Assembly: GCA_015709675.1 (NCBI GenBank)
Contig: CP054182.1
Location: forward strand, 248,001 to 312,000
Origin: Ignavibacteriales bacterium
GTDB lineage: Bacteria > Bacteroidota > Ignavibacteria > Ignavibacteriales > Ignavibacteriaceae
Length of the DNA stretch: 64,000 nt
Direction of reading: 5' to 3'
The notes below the pieces were generated by a model that was not told the DNA's origin, ran no database searches, and saw only the letters and a list, made by a program, of their open reading frames with translations. Positions 27,895 through 39,214 of this stretch are shown in pieces. The translations under genes were made by a program, and so were the position numbers. The number at the start of each line of letters is the position of its first letter. Within the stretch, counting starts at the first letter, position 1.

Positions 27895-28720
27895 TCAGAA
27901 AAGCCCCCTCTTTTTCGATCTGACTTATATTCATGTAAAACCATCTAACCCAAGAAATATACATGAACACGAACATCGTTTAAAAAGAGAGGGGGTTTGG
28001 GATAATTCAAAAAGCCCCCTCTTTTTCGGTAAGATTCAAAATCAAGAAATACTTTCTTGTTGAAAGGGCACAACTAACCACTATACTAAGTTTTAAGAAA
28101 GAGAGGGGGTTTGGGGGTGAGTCAAAAAAGCCCACATTTTTCGATTAGAATTACTTTCATGTAAAACTATCTTGCCCAAGAAATAATAATGAACACGAAC
28201 TTCGTTTTAAGAAAGAGGGGGGGTTGGGGGTGAGTTAAAAATCTCCTATATCTTCGATGTACAAAAGCCCCCTCTTTTTCGGTAAGATTCAAAACCAAGA
28301 AATACTTTCTTGTTGAAAAGGCACAGCTAACCACTATACTTCGTTTTAAGAAAGAGAGGGGGTTTGGGGGTGAGTCAAAAAAACCCACACTTCTTCGATT
28401 AGAATTATATTCATCTAAAACCATCTTTCTCAAAAAATAATAATGAACACGAACATCGTTTTAAGAAAGAGAGGAGGTTTGGGGGTGAGTCAAAAAAGCC
28501 CCCTCTTTTTCGGTAAGATTCAAAACCAAGAAATACTTTCTTGTTGAAAAGGCACAACTAACCACTATACTAAGTTTTAAGAAAGAGAGGGGGTTGGGGG
28601 TGAGTCAAAAAAACCCACACTTCTTCGATTAGAATTATATTCATCTAAAACCATCTTACTTAAAAAAATAATAATGAACACGATACATCGTTTAAGGAAG
28701 AGAGGAGGATTGGGGGTTAG
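27895..28720. repeat. Alternating two-type tandem repeat (units ~115 bp, dimer ~230 bp)
   Basis: Seven units of ~110-130 bp lie head to tail and alternate between two types. Type A starts near 28011, 28262 and 28493 and contains GGTAAGATTCAAAA and TTGAAA-GGCACA. Type B starts near 27901, 28131, 28377 and 28607 and contains GATTAGAATTA-TTCAT and AATGAACACGAAC. Every unit opens with a C-rich/T-rich box (CCCCCTCTTTTTCG or CCCACACTTCTTCG) and closes with its purine complement (GAAAGAGAGGGGGTTTGGGG), so each can fold as a long hairpin. One A unit carries an extra ~25 bp. Confidence 0.85.
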
Positions 28721-28807
28721 CCCTGCCAAAACTTCTACTCTCTCTCCACACCGCCCAAAACCCAAATTCCACTCACTTCACAATGCAAAAGCTCCCCATT
28801 ATCAATT

Positions 28808-28826
28808 TAATAACCCCCGGTTATTA
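28808..28826. promoter_or_regulatory. Candidate enhancer (UAS) upstream of GH81
   Basis: TAATAACCCCCGGTTATTA is a perfect 8-bp inverted repeat around CCC. Its centre is ~91 bp before the -24 GG of the GH81 sigma-54 promoter. It shares the ATAACC/GGTTAT half-site with the MFS upstream repeat. A second ATAACCCTGC, also found in the symporter site, lies at 28831-28840. Confidence 0.55.
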
Positions 28827-28906
28827 TTATCATAACCCTGCCTGAATTCTCATCTTCATAAACCCCTTAATCCATCTTATTTAACAGCTTTTCAGAGGTT
28901 TTTTAC

Positions 28907-28921
28907 TGGTACGTTTATTGC
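28907..28921 (+). promoter_or_regulatory. Sigma-54 promoter for GH81
   Basis: TGGTACGTTTATTGC matches TGGCACGNNNNTTGC with one change (C4 to T) and perfect GG-N10-GC spacing, the best of the three sigma-54 sites in the window. Transcription would start near 28933, giving a ~42-nt leader before the ATG at 28975. Confidence 0.82.
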
Positions 28922-28974
28922 ATACTTGCCTGTACGCGAGGGCGAAATTATTCTCCCTCCAATAAAAGGAATTA

Positions 28975-31900
28975 ATGATAAAGACTTTGCTTCAATTTAC
29001 CGCGTTCCTCCTGCTTTCATCATTTGTTTTTGCCCAAAACGTTCAGGTTGGGGCGGGCAGTTATGGTACGGTACTTCCATCCGGAACCGTCGGTCCGCAA
29101 TATGCATCAGGAGCCACTGCCGTTCCAAAAGTATCAGCGGCTTTCAGTAAGCCGGCACAGACCTGCGACTATTGGACCAGTCTTATTTTTCCTTTTTACG
29201 GCGACCAGCATTCAAACAACATCTTTGCCCACCCTCTGTATTTCCGCGCAAAGGGCAACGGACTTCAGGTTGGTCATACTCTTAACCATGTTTTTGCCGC
29301 GCAGGATTACCTCTATCCTTTTTCCCAGCAGATGACTGTCGGGATAACCGGACTCAATGTTACAAAAACCCTCACTGATGATTACGGTGACTGGACGGTA
29401 ACAGCACTCTGGGATGACGGCACACGCCGAATGAAAGCAACTTTAGGACATGGACTTCCGTTTGTGTTCTTCACCATCTCAGGCGGAAACGCTTCCATTA
29501 CTCTTATAGCCAATCCCAATATCTGGTTTAATCAGAATGGCGTTCTTGGTATTTCAGTTGAAGGGCGTCATTATGGAATCTTCGCCCCCGACAGTTCAGT
29601 GTGGACAGGAACAACCCTTCTTCAGTCTTCACTCAACAACAAAGATTATCTCTCCATAGCGCTTCTCCCTGACAATACTCCTGCAACACTCGAATTCTTC
29701 CGCAAGCGGGCTTATGCATTCGTTACCGGAAGTGAAGTTTCATGGGTATATAATCAGCAGACATCAAAACTTATTACCACGTTTACCTATACAACAGAAC
29801 TGAAAGAGAACCGGAACGGAAATCTTAACCAGACTCTTTCAGCTCTGTACCGCCATCAGTATATAAACTCTTCCGTGCCGCTCACAGCATACGAATACAC
29901 CACTGTCGCCGGAAAGATGAAACTGTTTGACGGCAGCCAGTTTGAAACCTCCCACGCTTATGAGGGAGTACTCCCGGGTATGCCCGATGCGGGTATATAT
30001 AACCGGGCAGATCTGCTGGCAATGCTGAACTCTCACACGTCCGAAACACTCCCGGCAAGCGGTGACAATTCCGGAACCTATTGGAACGGCAAGCTGATGG
30101 CCCGCATGGCACATCTTGTTGGCATTGCCGATCAGCTCGGAGCAGCAGCACAAAGAGATTATTTCCTTACCCAGATCAAGACTCGCCTTGAAGAATGGTT
30201 CACCGCGGGCGGACCCCAGAGTTATGTATATAACGCTCCCTGGCGCACCCTTACCGGCTATCCTTCAGAATACGGTGCTGATAATCAGATTAACGACCAT
30301 AACTTCCACTCCGGATACGCAATCATGGCAGCTGCAATAGTTGCGCAGTATGATCCCGTCTGGGCTTCTCAGGAAAACTGGGGAGGCATGGTTAACCTGC
30401 TTATCAAAGACGGCAATAACTGGGACCGCAATGATACCCGCTTCCCTTTCCTCCGGGCTTTTGACGCTTATGCGGGACACTCCTGGGCATCAGGCCACGG
30501 TGATTTTGGCGACGGCAACAACGAAGAATCAAGTTCCGAAGCCATGAACTTTGCAACCGCGGTTATCCTCTGGGGCTCACTTACCCAGCAGGACAGCATC
30601 CGCGATCTTGGTATATATCTGCACGCAACTCAGCGCAGCGCTATTGAACAATACTGGCTTGATGTTGATAATGTTGTTTTTCCGGCGGCCTATACTTATA
30701 AAGGTCTCGGCATGATCTGGGGAGCAAAAGGAGTCCACTCCACCTGGTTTGGCGCAAACCCTGATTTCATTCACGGCATTAACATGCTCCCCTATAACGG
30801 CGGATCACTCTATCTGGGACGCAATCCTGAATACGTGCAGTCGCTGCATACTGAAATAATCACCGAACTTAACGGCGCTGACCCCACATGGAAAGATATC
30901 ATCTGGAAATATCAGGCGTTTGTTGATCCCTCAGCAGCGCTTTCCTCTTTCTTTGCCGACAGTGGATATATACCCGAAGCCGGCGGCACCAAAGCCCACA
31001 CTTACCACTGGCTTGGCAATATGAAGAAGATGGGCAAGCAGGATCTGACCGTGACCGCGGATATTGCCACCTATGCGGTTTTTAAGGACAACGCGGGATA
31101 TAAAACGTATATCGCGTTTAATCCCGGTTCAGATTCCATAACGGTGAATTTTTCAGATAACTTTAGCATGCGAGTTGGTCCCCGCAGGATGAGGCATATC
31201 AGCACATCACCAGTTAACCCCGATGCACCCATTGTACTTCTTACAACAGACAGAACCACCGGCAAAGTGCCGCTTCGTGTTTCATTTTCCGGCAGCAGAA
31301 GTTATGACCGCAATAACTCACCCCTTACGTTCCTCTGGAACTTCGGAACCGGTGCTGTTTCTTCCGCCCCCGACACTATATATACTTTTACTGCTCCGGG
31401 GGAATATACGGTCCTCTTAAACGTGAGCAATCCGGCCGGACTTACCACCATGGACAGCGTAAAAATCCGTGTTCTTGGCAACGGTACTCCTTACACCGGA
31501 ACTGCGGTTAACCTCCCCGGAATTATTCAGGCAGAAAATTATGATAACGGCGGCGAGGGAGTTGCTTACCATGATGTTAACTCAAACAATATCGGTCTTG
31601 CCTACCGCCCGAATGAAGGCGTTGATATTGAACCCTCCGGTACACAGGGATATGATGTCTATTGGATGGTTGACGGTGAATGGCTTGAGTACACCGTGAA
31701 TGCAACACGCGACACCGTCTATGATATTACTGCAAACGTAGCAACCGTTCCCGGATTTGGTTACTTCCGTCTTTTTGTAAATAATGAGGATGTAAGCGGC
31801 AAGAAGTTTGTAACCGGTACCGGCGGCTGGCAGAACTGGCGCCCGATTACCGTGGCAGGTGTTCCCATGCAGGCAGGCACCAATATCATCAGATTTGAAG

Positions 31901-32289
31901 TATATACCGATGTGATTTCTGAAAAACCAAACTGGCTCTTCAGTCTGAACTGGTTTGATGTTACCTATTCAGCAGTAACCGGAAACCGGGAATATGCATC
32001 CCTTCCGGCGGAATTTGAACTCAATCAGAATTATCCGAATCCGTTTAATCCGGCAACAACTATTTCCTATACCTTATCCCATGATTCCCGTGTAACGCTG
32101 AGCGTATATACCATCCTGGGTGAAGAAGCCGTTCAGGTGGTTAATGAAACCCTGAGCGCGGGAAGTCATGTGGCACGGTTTGATGCATCCGGACTGCCAA
32201 GCGGCGTCTATTTCTATAAACTGACAGCTGATCCGCTTAACGGCTCTCCGTCATATCATGCTGTCAGAAAAATGACGGTTCTTAAATAG
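28975..32289 (+). CDS. Secreted GH81 endo-beta-1,3-glucanase with PKD, CBM6 and T9SS domains
   Basis: 1,104 residues. Signal peptide 1-21. The GH81 catalytic region spans ~25-740, with the signature blocks NDHNFHSGY (D441) and HSWASGHGDFGDGNNEESSSEAMN (E518, E522), which carry the family's catalytic acid and base. A PKD domain follows (~755-830; VSFSGSRSYDRNNSPLTFLWNFG), then a CBM6 (~840-995; PGIIQAENYDNGGEGVAYHD, TGGWQNWRPI). A T9SS tail (LNQNYPNPFNPATTISY) ends the protein. GH81 enzymes cut beta-1,3-glucan (laminarin, callose, curdlan) by inversion. This is the clearest evidence that beta-1,3-glucan is a substrate of the locus. A sigma-54 promoter precedes it; the following gene, 94 bp on, could be cotranscribed. 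Confidence 0.96.
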   Translation: MIKTLLQFTAFLLLSSFVFAQNVQVGAGSYGTVLPSGTVGPQYASGATAVPKVSAAFSKPAQTCDYWTSLIFPFYGDQHSNNIFAHPLYFRAKGNGLQVGHTLNHVFAAQDYLYPFSQQMTVGITGLNVTKTLTDDYGDWTVTALWDDGTRRMKATLGHGLPFVFFTISGGNASITLIANPNIWFNQNGVLGISVEGRHYGIFAPDSSVWTGTTLLQSSLNNKDYLSIALLPDNTPATLEFFRKRAYAFVTGSEVSWVYNQQTSKLITTFTYTTELKENRNGNLNQTLSALYRHQYINSSVPLTAYEYTTVAGKMKLFDGSQFETSHAYEGVLPGMPDAGIYNRADLLAMLNSHTSETLPASGDNSGTYWNGKLMARMAHLVGIADQLGAAAQRDYFLTQIKTRLEEWFTAGGPQSYVYNAPWRTLTGYPSEYGADNQINDHNFHSGYAIMAAAIVAQYDPVWASQENWGGMVNLLIKDGNNWDRNDTRFPFLRAFDAYAGHSWASGHGDFGDGNNEESSSEAMNFATAVILWGSLTQQDSIRDLGIYLHATQRSAIEQYWLDVDNVVFPAAYTYKGLGMIWGAKGVHSTWFGANPDFIHGINMLPYNGGSLYLGRNPEYVQSLHTEIITELNGADPTWKDIIWKYQAFVDPSAALSSFFADSGYIPEAGGTKAHTYHWLGNMKKMGKQDLTVTADIATYAVFKDNAGYKTYIAFNPGSDSITVNFSDNFSMRVGPRRMRHISTSPVNPDAPIVLLTTDRTTGKVPLRVSFSGSRSYDRNNSPLTFLWNFGTGAVSSAPDTIYTFTAPGEYTVLLNVSNPAGLTTMDSVKIRVLGNGTPYTGTAVNLPGIIQAENYDNGGEGVAYHDVNSNNIGLAYRPNEGVDIEPSGTQGYDVYWMVDGEWLEYTVNATRDTVYDITANVATVPGFGYFRLFVNNEDVSGKKFVTGTGGWQNWRPITVAGVPMQAGTNIIRFEVYTDVISEKPNWLFSLNWFDVTYSAVTGNREYASLPAEFELNQNYPNPFNPATTISYTLSHDSRVTLSVYTILGEEAVQVVNETLSAGSHVARFDASGLPSGVYFYKLTADPLNGSPSYHAVRKMTVLK

Positions 32290-32383
32290 CATTACAAAAG
32301 CGGGATGCGGGTAATCTGCCAAAAAACAGATCATCTGTATCTGAAATAATTAACCTAAACAAACATAATCTTCTGGAGAAACA

Positions 32384-34054
32384 ATGAAGACCAATCGTGT
32401 ACCTTTTCTCTTTGCTGCTTTCATAGCAGTTGTTCTGTTTGCCGGATCAGTTTTCGCGCAGGCACCAACCCTGCCGCTGGATTTTGAATCGGGAACAGTA
32501 AATTACACATTCACTAATTTTGACGGCGGTGTTGCTACCGTTATCAATAACCCGCAGATCGGCGGCATTAATACCAGTGCAAAAGTTGCACAGATGGTAA
32601 AAGGTGCCGGACAGCCATGGGCAGGCGCATACCTGACCTTAGCAGCACCGATTGATTTTTCCACCAATAAATTCTTTAAGGTAAAAGTATTTATGCCAAG
32701 AACAGGCGCAAAACTTCTCCTTAAAGTTGAAAACGAAACCAATCCTGCCATTAACTTCGAAAGAGAACTAACCGGAACTGTGGCAAACGGATGGGAAGAA
32801 CTCACTTTTGATTATACCGCAATTAATGCAGCAAACCAGTATTCAAAAGTTGTTTTTATCTTTGACCTCGGCACCGTAGGAAACGGATCACCTGATTTCA
32901 CCTATCTTTTTGATGATATCCGTTTAACCACAGGCACCCCTCCTCCGCCTGATACCACACAGATGAACCTTCCTGTTACCTTTGATGTACCATGGATTAA
33001 CTATGGACTGGTTGGTTTTGAAGGCGCTGAAAACTCAACCATCGTTGATGACCCGACTATGGCCGGAAACAAAGTTGCAAAAGCAGTAAAATCAGCTACC
33101 GCTCAGCCCTGGGCAGGCACAACCGTTACCGCTGTTACCGGCGGAGTTCAGACCGGTTTCAAAACAAAAGTTCCTTTCACCGAACAGGAAAAAAGGATGA
33201 ACGTCCGCGTATGGTCACCTCACGCCGGCATTCAGGTTCGTCTGAAAGTTGAAGATCATCTGAACAATACCATCACCTGCGAAACCGAAGCTACCGTTAC
33301 CATTGCAAATCAGTGGCAGACACTGGTATTCGATTTCGGCAACCCAGCATCAGGTACCGCACCGCTCAATCTTGCAAACAATTATAATAAAGCTTCCATC
33401 TTCTTTAACTTCGGTGTTAACGGAGCAACCGCCGGTGAAAGAACCTATTACTTTGATGATATGGCATTCGGACTGCCGGTTATTCCGGTTGAACTGACCT
33501 CATTCACCGCCTCTGTTTCAGGTAACGTTGTTAACCTTAACTGGGCAACCGCAACTGAGACCAACAACAAAGGTTTTGAAGTTCAGAGAAAATCAACTGC
33601 TGGTGAATTTAAAACCGTTGCATTCGTTAACGGAAACGGAACCACCGTTGAAACCAGAAGCTACAGCTATTCTGATATCATCAGTGAAGGCACCTACAGT
33701 TACCGCCTGAAGCAGGTTGATTTTGACGGATCCTATGCATATTCACAGACCGTTGAAGTAAGCGCGGCTCCTTCAGAATTCAGCTTAGAGCAGAACTATC
33801 CTAATCCGTTTAACCCTTCAACCATGATATCTTTCTCGCTTCCATTCGAAAGCAAAGTAAGTCTGATGGTATATAACACCCTCGGTGAAGTGGTCAGCGA
33901 ATTAGTAAACGGAACATTCAGTGCCGGTTACAATCAGGTCAGCTTTAATGCTTCCTCGCTTACCTCAGGAATCTACTTCTACTCCATCACAGCAAGCGCT
34001 GTTGACGGAAGCCAGACCTTCCAGTCCATGAAGAAAATGATTCTCACCAAGTAA
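32384..34054 (+). CDS. Secreted protein with duplicated carbohydrate-binding-like domain and T9SS tail
   Basis: 556 residues; signal peptide 1-26 and a GGAG ribosome site 6 nt before the ATG. Two similar ~160-residue beta-sandwich domains follow (~28-190 and ~197-370). Paired blocks are QPWAGAYLTL / QPWAGTTVTA, FKVKVFMPRTGAKLLLKVEN / MNVRVWSPHAGIQVRLKVED, NGWEELTFDY / NQWQTLVFDF and TYLFDDIRL / TYYFDDMAF. Then come a fibronectin-like segment (VELTSFTASVSGNVVNLNWATATETNNKGFE) and the sorting domain (LEQNYPNPFNPSTMISFS). No catalytic motif is visible. The domain type occurs on glycan-active enzymes, so a surface glucan-binding role alongside GH81 is likely. It is followed by a strong terminator. 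Confidence 0.8.
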   Translation: MKTNRVPFLFAAFIAVVLFAGSVFAQAPTLPLDFESGTVNYTFTNFDGGVATVINNPQIGGINTSAKVAQMVKGAGQPWAGAYLTLAAPIDFSTNKFFKVKVFMPRTGAKLLLKVENETNPAINFERELTGTVANGWEELTFDYTAINAANQYSKVVFIFDLGTVGNGSPDFTYLFDDIRLTTGTPPPPDTTQMNLPVTFDVPWINYGLVGFEGAENSTIVDDPTMAGNKVAKAVKSATAQPWAGTTVTAVTGGVQTGFKTKVPFTEQEKRMNVRVWSPHAGIQVRLKVEDHLNNTITCETEATVTIANQWQTLVFDFGNPASGTAPLNLANNYNKASIFFNFGVNGATAGERTYYFDDMAFGLPVIPVELTSFTASVSGNVVNLNWATATETNNKGFEVQRKSTAGEFKTVAFVNGNGTTVETRSYSYSDIISEGTYSYRLKQVDFDGSYAYSQTVEVSAAPSEFSLEQNYPNPFNPSTMISFSLPFESKVSLMVYNTLGEVVSELVNGTFSAGYNQVSFNASSLTSGIYFYSITASAVDGSQTFQSMKKMILTK

Positions 34055-34092
34055 GAAGGTATTTGCCTCCTCCGAATCGTTAGTGATTCAGC

Positions 34093-34127
34093 AAAAAGCC
34101 GTCCTCTGAGCATGGGACGGCTTTTTT
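34093..34127 (+). terminator. Rho-independent terminator after the GH81 unit
   Basis: AAAAAGCCGTCC (34093-34104) pairs with GGACGGCTTTTT (34115-34126) around a 10-nt loop, with the T-run continuing to 34127. It closes the plus-strand GH81/binding-protein unit. Confidence 0.92.
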
Positions 34128-34156
34128 GCTTTTAAATATATACCCCATTTGGCCCT

Positions 34157-34353
34157 GTAGAGACGATGCACCTGTCCCGATGCAATCGGGATGCATCGTC
34201 TCAACGGGTTTTGGTACATATTATAAGATAACCACACACAGTATTATCGGGATACATCGTCTTGTATGGTTAATGTGCCCTGTTCTTCCCTGAGACGACG
34301 CAAATGCAATAATCCGCTGACCCTGAAACCCCGCGTCGCATTTGCATCGTCTC
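34157..34353. repeat. Dispersed GAGACGATGCA inverted-repeat elements
   Basis: The gene-free 34128-34651 interval contains two palindromic elements. First, GAGACGATGCA (34160-34170) pairs with TGCATCGTCTC (34192-34202), with a nested CCCGAT/ATCGGG hairpin inside. Second, GAGACGACGCAAATGC (34292-34307) pairs with GCATTTGCATCGTCTC (34338-34353) with one mismatch. A relative occurs at 61891-61939. They look like non-autonomous, MITE- or REP-like repeats; no transposase is nearby. Nothing else recognisable lies between 34360 and 34651. Confidence 0.8.
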
Positions 34354-34651
34354 TACAAAAACCACATATATATTCCCCAAACCCCAAATGCCGAAGACAT
34401 GATATTATTATATATCCGACAAAACACATCCTTCATTTTCAACCGGGGTTATTCGATCCTGCAGGTAAATACGCACCCCTTTGTCTCCCCTCCCTCTTCT
34501 TCCCTGAGACTTAATCAAAAGAAATGCAGTATGTTAAAATTGTTTTACGCGCACCTTATCGGTGCCCGCTCAAATATTATTTTCGGTAAATAGTCAGAAG
34601 GAACCGGTTTCTTATTGCTTTTTTGACTTAATCCTTAAAAATAAAATGCGT

Positions 34652-35170
34652 TTAATGGCTTTCATTCTTTAATCTGCACGAGAACATAATTTGTATTTCA
34701 GTTATGAACTGGAAATCGTCCATCCATCTGACATTCATACTTTCACAAACATTAGGGATTTTTATTCTTGTTGAATTTAATGCAGTTTCTTTATTTTCTT
34801 TTGTTACCACGGTTGCCTTTTCATTCATTGCATGGGCAATCACCCAGGGATCCGCCAGTGAGCGTCCTCTTATATTATCCACCAGCAATCTGTGTTTGTG
34901 ATCAGCTGAATAAATTTTCTGAAGACATTGTGTTACTGACAAAGTAATCTTTACAATAGGAATCTGGCTTTTCTTTAACCACTTAGTCAGATCATCTTCT
35001 GTCCGCACAATTTCGTCAAAAACCTGTTCCGGAATAAAAATCCTTTTCTCTTGGCCAAGTTTATCAAGGATTCCCCAGTAGTCAGGACAGAACTTTGGGT
35101 TATAATATTTTTGCCATGCCTGTATCAATACGTTTGCATCCAGACAATATTTATTATCACCTGTACTCAT
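34652..35170 (-). CDS. DUF4411 PIN-like protein, probable toxin
   Basis: 172 residues. The start YCLDANVLIQAW carries the first acidic residue of a PIN-type nuclease. EQVFDEIVRTEDDL and SLADPWVIAHAMNEKATVVTKE supply the further conserved acids (D in ADPW, E in TKE), matching the DUF4411 branch of PIN-like proteins. Such proteins are predicted RNases and are typically the toxin partner of an XRE/ImmA-IrrE gene. Here the ATG overlaps the upstream gene's stop by 4 bp (ATGA), so the pair is translationally coupled. Toxicity is inferred from family and arrangement. Confidence 0.83.
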   Translation of the reverse strand: MSTGDNKYCLDANVLIQAWQKYYNPKFCPDYWGILDKLGQEKRIFIPEQVFDEIVRTEDDLTKWLKKSQIPIVKITLSVTQCLQKIYSADHKHRLLVDNIRGRSLADPWVIAHAMNEKATVVTKENKETALNSTRIKIPNVCESMNVRWMDDFQFITEIQIMFSCRLKNESH

Positions 35171-36339
35171 TTGAAAAGCTGCGCTTCCAATTTCTGAAAT
35201 TTTGTAATCCGGACATTTAAAAGGTCGCTTGCTAGTGTCGGATTAATACTTCCTCCTCTAAATGCATCTAGTACAATCTGCGTAAATAATCGGCCGTTTC
35301 TATTGCACTGAAGCAGATAATAATTTGGACCGCCATCCTTTGCTTTCTGCTTTGCCTTCCGCTCCGCTTCTTTAACAATATAGCTGTTATATTCAGCTTC
35401 CGCCTGTTGTCTTAAGCTCAGAAATTTGTTGTTTGATATTATGTGAAGATTTAACAGTCTTACTAATAAAGCGAAACTGCTGACGCCATATTTTCGTGAA
35501 CTGGAAGACAGGTCTTTTAAGTCACTAAAATTAGATATATTTTCAGATTGTAATGTTTTTTCCGGCATTAAGGCAGATGCTGCCACCTCATTACAGAAAC
35601 GTTCAACTGTATGATACGTATCTCCTTTTATTTGATCAAAGTCAATAGCATTAGAAATACCGCTGGCAGCAATCCAAAGATGAGCAAGTTCATGAACCAG
35701 GGTAAATAACTGAGCTGTATTCCAGTCCTCAGAGTTTATAAAAATAAACGGCGCAATTCGATCAGCTATTGCAAATCCCTGCAACTCATCTGTATCTATC
35801 AGTAATCTGGAATGAATATTGCTGGTACGGGTAATAAATATACCACTCATTTCGGCAGCATTTATCCACTCCTTTAAGGGATACCCGGATACGTATTGTG
35901 ATGGATTTATTCCCAGAACCTTTAGAATATCAACTGCCACATCCTGGGGACTGTTTTCCAGAGAAAACCGGCCAATAAATGGCAGCGGCTCTTTCTTTTC
36001 ATTTAAAAACGATTCCCGGACCCAGGCCTGCTTCTGCTGGATTTCACGGATAATAAAAATTACTGAAGTAGACAGATCCTTTGACCCCGGTTTTCTAAAG
36101 TCTTCAAGCGGTTTGAAGTCAGTTGGTGCTTCCGGGAGAAAAAATAATGCGAATGGTCTTCTGTAAACTTTTGCGAGTTTTTGTGCCTGCTTAATGGTTG
36201 GTTGTCCTAAACCCAATTCCCATTCTCTGATTCTATCAGCACTGACTGAGATTTTTTCTGCAGCAGTCTGCTCGTTCATTTTAGCTGTCTTTCGTGCCCA
36301 GCGTAAAACCTCTGGAGTTACAAATGCTTTTTCTGCCAT
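35167..36339 (-). CDS. XRE-HTH plus ImmA/IrrE metallopeptidase-domain antitoxin-like regulator
   Basis: 390 residues. The N-terminus is a Cro/XRE helix-turn-helix (~14-60; TAAEKISVSADRIREWELGLGQPTIKQAQKLAKVY). The central domain has the zinc-peptidase motif HELAH in FTLVHELAHLW (~215-225) followed by ERFCNEVAASALMP, the ImmA/IrrE (COG2856) signature. It likely binds its own promoter and neutralises the DUF4411 protein, whose start overlaps its stop. Similar HTH-peptidase proteins also act as phage repressor/anti-repressor regulators, so a plain regulatory role is possible. The pair stands between the glucan locus and the CRISPR-Cas genes. Confidence 0.88.
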   Translation of the reverse strand: MAEKAFVTPEVLRWARKTAKMNEQTAAEKISVSADRIREWELGLGQPTIKQAQKLAKVYRRPFALFFLPEAPTDFKPLEDFRKPGSKDLSTSVIFIIREIQQKQAWVRESFLNEKKEPLPFIGRFSLENSPQDVAVDILKVLGINPSQYVSGYPLKEWINAAEMSGIFITRTSNIHSRLLIDTDELQGFAIADRIAPFIFINSEDWNTAQLFTLVHELAHLWIAASGISNAIDFDQIKGDTYHTVERFCNEVAASALMPEKTLQSENISNFSDLKDLSSSSRKYGVSSFALLVRLLNLHIISNNKFLSLRQQAEAEYNSYIVKEAERKAKQKAKDGGPNYYLLQCNRNGRLFTQIVLDAFRGGSINPTLASDLLNVRITKFQKLEAQLFK

Positions 36340-36516
36340 ACTATATTTTATTAAATGAGATTTGTCCAGCCGGAAAAGTGTCTTCTCAGCATCAAAAGCT
36401 GAAATTTACAGATCATAAAACCACACCACTTTAACTGACTATGCTAAAATACGAGTTTTCTTTAGTCACATCAATAACTGTTTTAATGTTACCCGGATTT
36501 TTCCACCATTTATTAT

Positions 36517-36553
36517 AAAAAAAGCCGCGGCGTTTTTAACCGCCGCGGCTTTT
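36517..36553 (-). terminator. Rho-independent terminator after katG
   Basis: AAAAGCCGCGGCG (36520-36532) pairs with CGCCGCGGCTTTT (36541-36553) around an 8-nt loop. On the minus strand the stem ends in a T-run, 22 bp beyond the katG stop; flanking A/T tracts make it usable in both directions. Confidence 0.88.
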
Positions 36554-36574
36554 ATAATTCAGATCTTTACGTTT

Positions 36575-39214
<2,640 letters not shown>

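Larger units (their letters stand above)
27629..28974. other. 1.3-kb gene-free region upstream of GH81
   Basis: The interval holds no gene. From 27629 to ~27890 I see nothing clear. 27895-28720 is a higher-order tandem repeat (separate entry). 28808-28826 is a candidate enhancer palindrome and 28907-28921 a sigma-54 promoter. The several 60-90-codon ORFs here are repeat artefacts. Confidence 0.8.

Noticed and set aside
27848-28765. Small ORFs (62-88 codons) in the region before GH81
   Set aside because: They follow the tandem repeats and have no protein-like composition or ribosome site.
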